8,512 bases of DNA from Bacteroidota bacterium. GTDB lineage: Bacteria > Bacteroidota > Bacteroidia > Flavobacteriales > Weeksellaceae. Below, piece by piece: positions 1 to 6,482 of this stretch. The DNA lies in the NCBI GenBank assembly GCA_023448955.1, contig JAEXJU010000141.1, positions 1 through 8,512 on the forward strand. Direction: 5' to 3'. Below the pieces are notes generated by a model that did not search any database, was not told the DNA's origin, and saw nothing but the letters and a program-made list of their open reading frames with translations. A program made the position numbers and the translations under genes. Position 1 is the first letter of the stretch, and each line of letters begins with the position of its first letter.

Positions 1-31
1 GTCTTTGTATGGGCTATGTAGTAGTAAAAAT

Positions 32-1285
32 TTAGAAATAGCTGTTGAGTTTCAGAAAAAAATCTTTCCTGTCTTTTATTTCCAGCGTATTATAAATGTT
101 CTTAAGATGATATTTTACCGTACTTTCAGTGATGAACAGCTTTTCTGCAATTTCTTTATTTGAAAAACCTTCGGCAAGTAACATCAAAAGCTCTTTTTGT
201 CTTTCTGTTAATTGATCTGAATCAAGAAAAAAATACGGTTGCGAATTTGATAATTCTGTTTTCAAATCAGCCTGAGAAACCAATTTTATTTCCTCTTTCA
301 TTTTTTCTAGCTTGAGTTGAATTTTTAATTTATCTTTTTTTATTTTAGATGTTTTTCTATAAAAATAAATAATTATTAAAGCAATACAAATAAACATCAA
401 AATAATAACTAAAGTTCGCTTTCCTATATCAGAGTCTTCTTTGATTAATTGTTGTTTTTCATTATAAAATTTATCTGTAATATGCATTTCGGAAACCGTA
501 GATTCAATATTATCTAATCTTCTTAATGAATCCAGTTTTGAGCTAATTAGGTAGGCTTCACCAAATATATTGTTCTCTTTGTAGATTTTTTCCATTTCTG
601 AAGCTGCCATAATTTTGTACTTCAGAATGTTGCAACTGTCAGAAATCTGCATACTTTTATTGTAGTAATCTTTTGCTTTCTTCAGGTTTTTATTTTTACC
701 GTGCAGATTCATCAGTTTAATATAAACAAGTGGAAGATTACAAGGATTAGCATCTTTCATAATAACTAAAGCTTCATTGTATTTCTTTTCCGCCTTATCG
801 AATTTTTTGTCTAAAGAAAAAATATATCCTTGTTGCAATAGTATATAAGATTGATCTTCAGGAAAAGCATCATCATAATTTTCGGCGTCAATATGATCCA
901 TCGCGAGTTGGCTTTTTGCAAAATCATTTTTATCAAAATAAGCAAAAGCATACTCGTATTCAATTCTCATTTTTAGATGGTTATCCTCGGGAAGTTGCTC
1001 AGAAATTTTCTTTGATTTATTCAGATTGTCTATACACATCGGGAAATCGCCCACACTCCTGTATGTGCAGGCAAGAAAAAAAAGAACATTCCCCTTTTCT
1101 GATAGAGTAAGATTATCTTTTAAAAGAATTTCTGAAAGTTTTTTCTGAGAAACTTTGTATTTCCCCTCTCTGTTGTTTGTGATAATCTCTGATTCTAAAG
1201 CTTTTAGATTGATGTTTTGTCCGGAAATCCAGATGCTTAAAATCAGTATTAATAAGGAAAAAAATTTTCTAGAATTAGATTTCAT
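32..1285 (-). CDS. TPR-containing, membrane-anchored LuxR-type transcriptional regulator
   Basis: A 417-residue regulator that joins an extracytoplasmic sensor-like part to a cytoplasmic DNA-binding domain. Residues 1-22 form a signal peptide or signal anchor: basic N-terminus, hydrophobic run, then SGQ. Residues about 60-255 are helical with TPR-like spacing, for example the YIFSLDKKFDKAEKKYNEAL region at 154-173. A transmembrane helix spans about 291-309 and is followed by a Lys/Glu-rich likely coiled coil (312-340). A LuxR/GerE helix-turn-helix fills 358-415, with LTERQKELLMLLAEG, SNKEIAEKLFI and ESTVKYHLKNIY blocks. There is no response-regulator receiver domain. This layout is common in Bacteroidota; ligand and targets are generally unknown. 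By inference the TPR part lies in the periplasm and signals through the helix. The ATG at 1285 gives a good signal sequence. It is divergent from the aminotransferase. Family is confident; what it senses cannot be told. Confidence 0.9.
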   Translation of the reverse strand: MKSNSRKFFSLLILILSIWISGQNINLKALESEIITNNREGKYKVSQKKLSEILLKDNLTLSEKGNVLFFLACTYRSVGDFPMCIDNLNKSKKISEQLPEDNHLKMRIEYEYAFAYFDKNDFAKSQLAMDHIDAENYDDAFPEDQSYILLQQGYIFSLDKKFDKAEKKYNEALVIMKDANPCNLPLVYIKLMNLHGKNKNLKKAKDYYNKSMQISDSCNILKYKIMAASEMEKIYKENNIFGEAYLISSKLDSLRRLDNIESTVSEMHITDKFYNEKQQLIKEDSDIGKRTLVIILMFICIALIIIYFYRKTSKIKKDKLKIQLKLEKMKEEIKLVSQADLKTELSNSQPYFFLDSDQLTERQKELLMLLAEGFSNKEIAEKLFITESTVKYHLKNIYNTLEIKDRKDFFLKLNSYF

Positions 1286-1318
1286 CAGAGTTTTAATAGA
1301 TTTACTTCAAATGTTATG

Positions 1319-1338
1319 TTTTGTAAGTATTTACAAAA
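1319..1338. repeat. Perfect 8-bp inverted repeat, possible operator
   Basis: TTTTGTAA at 1319-1326 is repeated in inverted form as TTACAAAA at 1331-1338, with a 4-base spacer. The dyad overlaps the candidate -7 box of the LuxR-type gene (1334-1341, minus), a typical position for a repressor or autoregulatory site. In sequence this AT-rich an 8-base dyad can arise by chance, so its role as an operator is only an inference. Confidence 0.35.
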
Positions 1339-1341
1339 ATA
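1334..1341 (-). promoter_or_regulatory. Candidate -7 promoter element of the LuxR-type regulator gene
   Basis: On the minus strand this reads TATTTTTG, an exact match to the Bacteroidota -7 consensus TAnnTTTG, lying 48 bases upstream of the ATG at 1285. No TTTG (-33) element is visible at the usual spacing, so the promoter is weak or only a chance match in AT-rich DNA. Confidence 0.35.
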
Positions 1342-1362
1342 ATTAATTATTTATATAAACTA

Positions 1363-1411
1363 TTATATTGTTGAATAATATCAAGATGCATCATTATTGA
1401 ACAACATATAA
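1363..1411. repeat. Long imperfect inverted repeat between divergent genes
   Basis: The left arm 1363-1379 and right arm 1393-1411 are near-inverse copies around a 13-base centre. The core arms TTGTTGAATAAT (1368-1379) and ATTATTGAACAA (1393-1404) match at 11 of 12 positions, with a single G-G mismatch, and the outer TATAA sequences also match if two bases are skipped. The centre contains the palindrome GATGCATC (1385-1392). Neither side carries a good T-tract, so it is not a standard terminator. It may be a regulator binding site or an RNA hairpin in a leader. Confidence 0.5.
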
Positions 1412-1497
1412 TTTTAATAAGTATTGATTTTAAAACGACTAAAAACTGATTTTCTAAAATTTAGATTTTCTGAACTTCATTTTCTGAGATAAAAAAT

Positions 1498-1505
1498 TAT
1501 ATTTG
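1498..1505 (+). promoter_or_regulatory. Candidate -7 promoter element of the aminotransferase gene
   Basis: TATATTTG matches the Bacteroidota -7 consensus TAnnTTTG and ends 35 bases before the ATG at 1541. That would give a short leader of roughly 25-30 bases. No clear -33 TTTG lies 17-23 bases upstream, which lowers confidence. Confidence 0.45.
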
Positions 1506-1540
1506 TCATTACATAAGTAATCAATGTAATTCTTTTGATA

Positions 1541-2731
1541 ATGAGTAAAATTTCTGATAGACTGAACAGGCTGAGCTATTCTCAGACTTTTGTAATGAGT
1601 AACAAGGCGCGCGAGATGAAAGCCGCAGGAATAGATGTTATTAGTTTGACTCTGGGTGAGCCGGATTTTGATGTTCCACAAAAAATTAAACAGGCAGCTT
1701 TCGATGCGATTAATCAAAATTACAGCCACTACTCACCCGTTCCTGGTTTTCCGGAGCTGAGACAAGCCATTTCAGACAAACTAAAAAGAGATAACAATAT
1801 CGATTATAAGTCTACACAGATCTGTGTTTCAAATGGTGCCAAGCAATCTATACTTAATGTTCTTACAGCGGTAATCAACGAAGGTGACGAAGTCATTCTT
1901 CCAGCCCCATATTGGGTAAGCTATGATGAGATGGTAAAATTGGTAGGCGGTAAGTCTGTCTTTATCCAGACATCCATAGAAACCGAGTTTAAAATTACAG
2001 CCGAACAGCTTGAAAATGCAATAACTCCAAAAACAAAAGTATTACTATACAGTTCACCTTGTAATCCATCTGGTAGTTTTTACACCGGTGAAGAATTAGA
2101 AGCCATCGCTAATGTTGTAGCAAAATATCCTCAGATAACGATTATTTCAGATGAAATCTATGAATTTATAAATTATGGAGGAGAACATGTTTCTATAGCA
2201 AGTTTTCCTCAGGTTTATGAGCAAACAGCTGTCATCAATGGTATGAGTAAAGCTTTTGCTATGACAGGATGGAGAATTGGTTATTCTGCATGTCCGGAAT
2301 GGCTCGCAAAAGCCTGCGATAAAGTCCAGGGACAGATGACAAGTGGCGCAAATACAGTAGCTCAAAGAGCGTCTATAACTGCATTGCAAATGGATCCGTC
2401 TGAGTTGCAATACATGATCACAGAATTTGAGAAAAGACGTAATCTCGTTTTCGGGCTTATGAAAGATATTAAAGGCTTCACCTGCAATCTACCCAAAAGT
2501 GCATTTTACTTTTTCCCGGATATATCTTATTATATAGGAAAAAATCTTAATGGTACAGCAATAAATAATTCCGATGATTTTGCGATGTTTCTTTTAGAAA
2601 ATGCGAAAGTAGCTTGTGTTGGTGGTGTCAGTTTTGGAAGTCCCGAGTGTATTCGATTTTCTTATGCCGCATCAGAAACAGATCTTCGAGAAGCCATGCG
2701 AAGAATAAAAGATTGTCTGGATCAGTTTTAA
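1541..2731 (+). CDS. Class I/II PLP-dependent aminotransferase (aspartate aminotransferase-like)
   Basis: A 396-residue fold-type I PLP enzyme, probably moving an amino group between aspartate (or an aromatic or prephenate-type acceptor) and 2-oxoglutarate in the cytoplasm. Counting from the ATG at 1541, it has GEPDFD (39-44), the SSPCNPSG block with Asn175, SDEIYE with Asp204 and Tyr207, the Schiff-base lysine K237 in GMSKAFAMTGWRIGY, and IRFSYA with Arg372 to bind the substrate carboxylate. The full set and length fit subgroup I-gamma aspartate aminotransferases. The frame can be opened two codons earlier at a TTG (1535), but the ATG gives the usual MSKISDRLNRL start and is preferred. It stands alone, ends just before a hairpin terminator, and has a TAnnTTTG box upstream. 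The family is certain; the exact amino acid substrate is not, so no symbol is given. Confidence 0.93.
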   Translation: MSKISDRLNRLSYSQTFVMSNKAREMKAAGIDVISLTLGEPDFDVPQKIKQAAFDAINQNYSHYSPVPGFPELRQAISDKLKRDNNIDYKSTQICVSNGAKQSILNVLTAVINEGDEVILPAPYWVSYDEMVKLVGGKSVFIQTSIETEFKITAEQLENAITPKTKVLLYSSPCNPSGSFYTGEELEAIANVVAKYPQITIISDEIYEFINYGGEHVSIASFPQVYEQTAVINGMSKAFAMTGWRIGYSACPEWLAKACDKVQGQMTSGANTVAQRASITALQMDPSELQYMITEFEKRRNLVFGLMKDIKGFTCNLPKSAFYFFPDISYYIGKNLNGTAINNSDDFAMFLLENAKVACVGGVSFGSPECIRFSYAASETDLREAMRRIKDCLDQF

Positions 2732-2734
2732 AAT

Positions 2735-2780
2735 TTAAAAAAGCCCGCTTCACTATTTTTGGCGGGCTTATTATTTTTTA
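2735..2780. terminator. Bidirectional intrinsic terminator between convergent genes
   Basis: AAGCCCGC (2741-2748) pairs perfectly with GCGGGCTT (2762-2769) across a 13-base loop, giving an 8-bp stem. The plus-strand transcript runs into a T-rich tract (2771-2779), and the minus-strand transcript gets six T residues (complement of 2742-2737). It therefore serves both the aminotransferase and the leftward MBOAT-SGNH unit. The stop codon of the SGNH gene (2771-2773) lies in the plus-strand T-tract, so the minus-strand hairpin begins only one base after that stop. Confidence 0.85.
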
Positions 2781-3634
2781 AATATTTCTTTTGTAAATGC
2801 TTCGCTTCCTTTGGTATTGAGATGATCCTGATCATTGAAAAAATAATCTTTATCTTTAAAAATCTCTCTGTAATTCAGAACTTCTACTCCTTTAGAAATT
2901 AAAATACTATCTGCATTGTAATTCTTTTTACTAATCTTTAACAGGTAAGAACTTGAAACAGGAAACTTTATTCCTATCAGTTTGATATTATTATTTTTAC
3001 ACAGCCTAATGATATCTAGAAGCGTATTCTCAAGTTTTTTGCTTCTGTTTTTCGAAACAAACTGACCGTCTACCCTTTCTTCCGCTCTTTTCAGCTTTTC
3101 ATTGTCAGAAAGTTCACTCCATATAATTTTATTTGCTGTATTCTTACGTTGATTAAGCAGCATCTTTATCTTATCTTGAATATAAATACGAAATAATCCA
3201 TTGACTTTCATCTGTAAAATGGGAAAATAATACTTGATATACTTCTCATTAATGTAATTAAAATCAACATCAGATGTATAAATTACAGTTTTATCCATAT
3301 TATTTATTCTTTCCCTGTATGGACTTAACGTATGAGCATCTGCACTTATATAAATATTCTCAGGTTTGTAGCCATTTCTGATTAGATAATTAATTTTTCT
3401 TTCAATGTCAAAATAAGAGTCACTATTACCCGAAAAATTGTAAACCCCGTATTTTTCGGAAAGTTTATCTAATGATGCGCCATGTGAATCTGATAAAATG
3501 AAGGATTTGTATTTTTTGTCCGGAAAATCATTGTAACCTTTGTAATAGTTGTCATTAGCAAAGACAAACACTACAATGTTAAATAGAAAAACAATGATCA
3601 GAAATGTAAAAATGTTTGAAATAAATTTTTTCAT
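2771..3634 (-). CDS. Membrane-anchored SGNH-type protein, partner of the MBOAT O-acyltransferase
   Basis: A 287-residue protein with one N-terminal hydrophobic helix (about 6-27), no charged residue within it, and the rest predicted outside the cytoplasmic membrane. The start of the soluble part has SFILSDSHG (44-52), which resembles SGNH block I with Ser50 as candidate nucleophile. GN at 69-70 could be the glycine/asparagine blocks. The C-terminus has DQDHLNTKGSEAF (268-280), giving a DxxH dyad of Asp268 and His271. This matches the AlgJ/AlgX/DltD style of partner that works with MBOAT proteins to move or remove an acyl group on an extracytoplasmic polymer; the role here is inferred from motif and position. 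The ATG at 3634 is preferred over a TTG at 3643, and leaves an 11-base gap after the MBOAT stop, indicating an operon. The protein is unusually rich in Lys, Asn, Ile and Tyr. Confidence 0.72.
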   Translation of the reverse strand: MKKFISNIFTFLIIVFLFNIVVFVFANDNYYKGYNDFPDKKYKSFILSDSHGASLDKLSEKYGVYNFSGNSDSYFDIERKINYLIRNGYKPENIYISADAHTLSPYRERINNMDKTVIYTSDVDFNYINEKYIKYYFPILQMKVNGLFRIYIQDKIKMLLNQRKNTANKIIWSELSDNEKLKRAEERVDGQFVSKNRSKKLENTLLDIIRLCKNNNIKLIGIKFPVSSSYLLKISKKNYNADSILISKGVEVLNYREIFKDKDYFFNDQDHLNTKGSEAFTKEIFKK

Positions 3635-3645
3635 ATCAAGCAAAT

Positions 3646-5100
3646 TTAAAACTGAAAATAAATAAATTCTACACTTTCACCAAAATAGCCGTAAAAGTAT
3701 ATAACAAGCAAAACCAATGTGTAAATCATCCATCTTGTAAATTTATTTTTTATATTTACTACGGATTCTAATGCATAATTTCTTTCTCTTCCAAACCATT
3801 CTGCCAACATAAAAAATAAAATCAAGATGAATGTTGTGCGCGCTTGGTCCATTTCCTGAAATTTTGGAATCTCAAAAAATGACGGTGAAAAAATGCCGGA
3901 AACATAACCGAAAGCTTGACTAATATTCTCTGATCGGAAGAATATCCACGCAAAAACCGTCAATGCAAACGTAATTAAAATCTGTATTGATTCTTTGAAA
4001 TTTGGAAATAATCTGCCTTTTGAAACGATTCCCAGATTATTACGATTAGTTTTCGCTATAATAGAAGGCATTATATACAATGCATTCAGAATTCCCCAAA
4101 CAATAAATGTCCAGTTAGCTCCGTGCCAAAAACCACTGACAATGAAAATAATGAAGGTGTTTCTTATTCGCATCCAATTCCCGCCGTTGCTTCCACCAAG
4201 TGGTATGTATAAATAATCTTTGAACCAAGATGACAGTGAGATATGCCAGCGTCTCCAGAACTCCGCAATATCTCTTGAAAAATATGGAAAAGAAAAGTTC
4301 TTCAGCAGTTCTATTCCGAATAGACGTGCTGTTCCCAAAGCAATGTCAGAATAACCGGAAAAATCTCCATAAATCTGAAAAGTGAAAAATAATGCGCCAA
4401 GAGCGAGAGAACTGCCATTCATCTCACCATAATTATTAAAAATCTGATTGGCAAATACTGCACAGTTATCAGCAATTACTATTTTTTTAAATAATCCCCA
4501 AAGAATCTGACGAATTCCATCTGCAGCATTTTCGTAATTAAAAATTCGTCTCTTTTTTATCTGAGGCAGCAGATGTGTTGCCCGTTCTATCGGTCCTGCA
4601 ACAAGAAGTGGAAAAAAGCTGACAAATACTGCATAATCTACAAAATTTTTTTCTGCACTTATTTTATTTTTATAAATATCAATGACATAAGAAAGACCAT
4701 GAAAAGTGTAGAAAGAAATACCAACAGGCAAAATAATATTCAGGAGTAATGGATTAACCTGCCATCCAAAACCACTAATTACTTTTGCGAAAGATTCTGC
4801 AAAAAAATTATAATATTTAAAAATACCTAGAAAGCCAATATTTACAATAATGCTGATCCAAAACCAAAATTGCTTTATCTTGTGATTATTTGAGTTTTGC
4901 ATCTCGATTCCTGTAAAATAATCAAGTAGCGTTGAGAAAAAAAGCAGAAAAGTGAAGCGCCAATCCCAGCAAGAATAAAAAAAATAACTTGAAAAAAGCA
5001 ATAAAAAATTCTGATTTCTCAGTTTTTTATTAAAACAAAACCAATAAAGTATAAATATTATTGGTACAAACAAGGCGAAGTGGATTGAATTAAATAGCAT
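3646..5100 (-). CDS. MBOAT family O-acyltransferase (AlgI/PatA-like)
   Basis: A 484-residue polytopic membrane protein of the membrane-bound O-acyltransferase family, which carries acyl groups from a cytoplasmic donor to an extracytoplasmic polymer such as a polysaccharide. From the ATG at 5100 the start is MLFNSIHFALFVPI, the common opening of this subgroup. Family blocks follow in order: YGDFSGYSDIALG (244-256), RRWHISLSSWFKDYLYIPLGG (283-303) and SGFWHGANW (322-330), where His326 is the expected catalytic histidine. The C-terminal FIYFQF is also typical. Many hydrophobic segments fit 10 or more membrane spans. An in-frame TTG at 5136 would add 12 polar or aromatic residues that are not typical, so 5100 is chosen. 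The SGNH gene directly downstream is the usual partner. No sugar polymer biosynthesis genes are in view, so the acceptor is unknown; alginate is not implied. Confidence 0.93.
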   Translation of the reverse strand: MLFNSIHFALFVPIIFILYWFCFNKKLRNQNFLLLFSSYFFYSCWDWRFTFLLFFSTLLDYFTGIEMQNSNNHKIKQFWFWISIIVNIGFLGIFKYYNFFAESFAKVISGFGWQVNPLLLNIILPVGISFYTFHGLSYVIDIYKNKISAEKNFVDYAVFVSFFPLLVAGPIERATHLLPQIKKRRIFNYENAADGIRQILWGLFKKIVIADNCAVFANQIFNNYGEMNGSSLALGALFFTFQIYGDFSGYSDIALGTARLFGIELLKNFSFPYFSRDIAEFWRRWHISLSSWFKDYLYIPLGGSNGGNWMRIRNTFIIFIVSGFWHGANWTFIVWGILNALYIMPSIIAKTNRNNLGIVSKGRLFPNFKESIQILITFALTVFAWIFFRSENISQAFGYVSGIFSPSFFEIPKFQEMDQARTTFILILFFMLAEWFGRERNYALESVVNIKNKFTRWMIYTLVLLVIYFYGYFGESVEFIYFQF

Positions 5101-5423
5101 TAGTCTTTTGTACGCGCTAAAATTATAAAAAAACAAACTTCTATTGACAATATTTTAATTTTATTTAAGTCACTAAAATTTCACTTATCTGATTTTCATC
5201 ACAATATTTGTTAATTATTTGTTTGAAATTTGATAAAATTTAATTCTATATAAGATTTTAATGTGAATATTATAAGCTCATAATTTATAAAACCATCAAT
5301 AATACATAAAATACTCATCTTTTACTTCGATAGATTTTATAAATTGATATTTGTTTTCCAATTCACAAAATCTGTTTAATTTTGTCACTGTAAATTTTAA
5401 AAAACAATTTAAACTTAAATATT
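5101..5423. other. 323-base AT-rich intergenic region between divergent genes
   Basis: This spacer separates the leftward MBOAT gene from the rightward peroxiredoxin gene, so it should carry both promoters. Only the peroxiredoxin side has a clear TAnnTTTG box (5377-5384); the MBOAT side has no exact match. No open frame with protein-like composition is visible. An 11-base inverted repeat (5282-5292 and 5335-5345) made only of A and T is compatible with chance. I could not recognise an OxyR or Fur/PerR-type box with confidence. Confidence 0.6.
5350..5384 (+). promoter_or_regulatory. Candidate promoter of the peroxiredoxin-thioredoxin unit
   Basis: TAATTTTG at 5377-5384 is an exact match to the Bacteroidota -7 element TAnnTTTG, and TTTG at 5350-5353 could be the -33 element with a 23-base spacer, at the long end of the accepted range. 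Transcription would start near 5390, leaving a leader of about 30 bases before the ATG at 5424. This is the best-formed promoter candidate in the window. Confidence 0.5.
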
Positions 5424-6056
5424 ATGTCATTAGTAGGTAAATTATTTCCAAATGTAGCAATTGACGCAATGAGCGAAATGGGTGATGATCTTAAAATCAA
5501 TATCTATGAAGTAGCGGTTAATAATCAGCAAAAAGTACTTTTATTCTGGTATCCGAAAGATTTTACTTTCGTTTGTCCAACTGAACTACACGCTTTTCAG
5601 GAGGCTTTACCGGAATTCCAAAAAAGAAATACAATCGTGATCGGAGCTTCTTGTGATACAAATGAAGTTCATTTCGCTTGGCTAAACACCCCGAAAGATA
5701 ATGGCGGAATAGAAGGCGTAACTTATCCAATCCTAGCTGACACACACAGACAATTAGCAAATATTCTTGGGATCGTAGATCAGGAACTGGAATATGATGA
5801 AGAAGGAAACGAACTGCTAACAGGATCTAACGAAACTTACAGAGAAACTTACCTTATCGATGAAACTGGAAAAATTTTCCACGAATCTGTAAACGATATG
5901 CCGCTCGGAAGAAACGTGAAAGAATATCTGAGACTGATTGATGCTTACGCGCACGTTCAGAAACATGGGGAAGTTTGTCCGGCTAACTGGGAAGAAGGTA
6001 AAGACGCAATGAACGCTGACAGAAAAGGCGTTGCTGAATATTTTAGCAAAAATTAA
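5424..6056 (+). CDS. Typical 2-Cys peroxiredoxin (AhpC/Prx1 family)
   Basis: A 210-residue cytosolic thiol peroxidase that reduces hydrogen peroxide and organic peroxides. The active site FTFVCPTE holds the peroxidatic Cys51, with Pro44 and Thr48 of the PxxxT/SxxC signature; Arg140 in TYRETYLID fits the conserved catalytic arginine. Cys185 in GEVCPANW is the resolving cysteine, which forms a disulfide with Cys51 of the partner subunit. A third cysteine, Cys77, lies in IGASCDTNE. GGIEG (94-98) and the C-terminal YF (206-207) resemble the GGLG and YF elements that in other peroxiredoxins raise sensitivity to over-oxidation. It is longer than enteric AhpC (about 187 residues), mainly at the 88-98 and 121-135 loops and the C-terminus. 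No AhpF lies beside it; instead a thioredoxin-like gene follows 87 bases downstream, a plausible electron donor. The start is the only sensible ATG. Confidence 0.96.
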   Translation: MSLVGKLFPNVAIDAMSEMGDDLKINIYEVAVNNQQKVLLFWYPKDFTFVCPTELHAFQEALPEFQKRNTIVIGASCDTNEVHFAWLNTPKDNGGIEGVTYPILADTHRQLANILGIVDQELEYDEEGNELLTGSNETYRETYLIDETGKIFHESVNDMPLGRNVKEYLRLIDAYAHVQKHGEVCPANWEEGKDAMNADRKGVAEYFSKN

Positions 6057-6071
6057 TTTAACAATATAAAA

Positions 6072-6126
6072 AATGTAATAGTTTAACAATGAATCCATTT
6101 TTGGTAAATTGTTAAACTGCTACATT
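6072..6126. repeat. 19-base imperfect palindrome (possible dispersed intergenic element)
   Basis: The left arm 6072-6090 and the right arm 6108-6126 are inverse copies at 17 of 19 positions around a 17-base loop. In RNA the two differing positions give one U-G wobble and one A-C mismatch. A further TTTAACAAT copy at 6057-6065 precedes the same word at 6082-6090. The stem is AT-rich and no T-tract follows, so it does not look like a terminator. Such arms built from AATGTA and TTAACAAT words recall dispersed intergenic palindromes of flavobacterial genomes, but that is an unverified recollection. It lies between the peroxiredoxin and thioredoxin genes and could adjust mRNA stability or processing. 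Confidence 0.8.
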
Positions 6127-6143
6127 GCTAAATTTATAAAATT

Positions 6144-6455
6144 ATGTATATAGAACTTACAGAAGATAACTTACAGCAGATTGTGAGTGAAAATAAGAAA
6201 GTAATGGTTCAATATGGCGCAACCTGGTGCGGAAACTGCAGAATTATGAAGCCTAAGTTCAAAAAATTGGCTTCTGAAAATGATTCTATTCCATTTTATT
6301 ATGTAGATGCAGAAAAATTACCGGAAAGCAGAAAACTAGCAACAGTAGATAATCTTCCGACTTTTGCAGCTTTTGAAAACGGAGTTCTTAAAAATCAGGT
6401 TCAGACCAATCAGGCCGATAGCTTGAATCAGCTTTTTGAGGAAGTAAAAGATTAA
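6144..6455 (+). CDS. Thioredoxin-like protein
   Basis: A 103-residue single-domain thioredoxin fold protein without signal peptide, so cytosolic. The redox site is WCGNC (Cys29 and Cys32) in YGATWCGNCRIMKP; Gly-Asn replaces the usual Gly-Pro of thioredoxin, which should change the redox potential. The cis-proline is Pro72 in NLPTFAAFENG. Length and order fit the complete fold. It starts 87 bases after the peroxiredoxin stop, with no TAnnTTTG box in the gap, so co-transcription is likely, though a long palindrome sits between the two genes. The neighbour suggests that it reduces the Cys51-Cys185 disulfide of the peroxiredoxin. This is an inference from context, and a general thiol reductase role is also possible. 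Confidence 0.93.
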   Translation: MYIELTEDNLQQIVSENKKVMVQYGATWCGNCRIMKPKFKKLASENDSIPFYYVDAEKLPESRKLATVDNLPTFAAFENGVLKNQVQTNQADSLNQLFEEVKD

Positions 6456-6482
6456 ATCATTCAATCTTTAAATTCTAATATA

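Noticed and set aside
1..31. Possible terminator or gene end at the left edge
   Set aside because: Only 31 bases lie outside the regulator gene; no hairpin or coding frame can be supported.
1454..1729. Open frame of 91 codons on the minus strand
   Set aside because: It overlaps the aminotransferase start and its promoter region in antisense, has no recognisable domain, and the plus-strand gene explains the coding signal.
2147..2410. Open frame of 87 codons on the minus strand
   Set aside because: It lies wholly inside the conserved core of the aminotransferase and encodes a Cys/Ser-rich sequence typical of antisense shadows.
5101..5136. TTG at 5136 as start of the MBOAT gene
   Set aside because: The added residues are not typical of the family, while the ATG at 5100 gives the usual MLFNS-type N-terminus.
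5282..5345. Perfect 11-base inverted repeat (AATTTATAAAA and its inverse) with a 42-base spacer
   Set aside because: The arms contain only A and T; in a 323-base spacer this AT-rich about one such pair is expected by chance.
5169..5398. Two similar GTCACT-plus-AAATTT sequences (near 5169 and 5384) as direct operator repeats
   Set aside because: Only GTCACT and an A/T run agree, they are over 200 bases apart, and there is no symmetry, so chance is enough.
5817..6098. Open frame of 93 codons on the minus strand
   Set aside because: It lies antisense to the peroxiredoxin C-terminal half, which holds the resolving cysteine, and shows no domain.
6072..6126. Palindrome considered as an intrinsic terminator for the peroxiredoxin gene
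   Set aside because: The stem is AT-rich with a mismatch, no T-tract follows, and a far better terminator closes the unit at 6757-6789.
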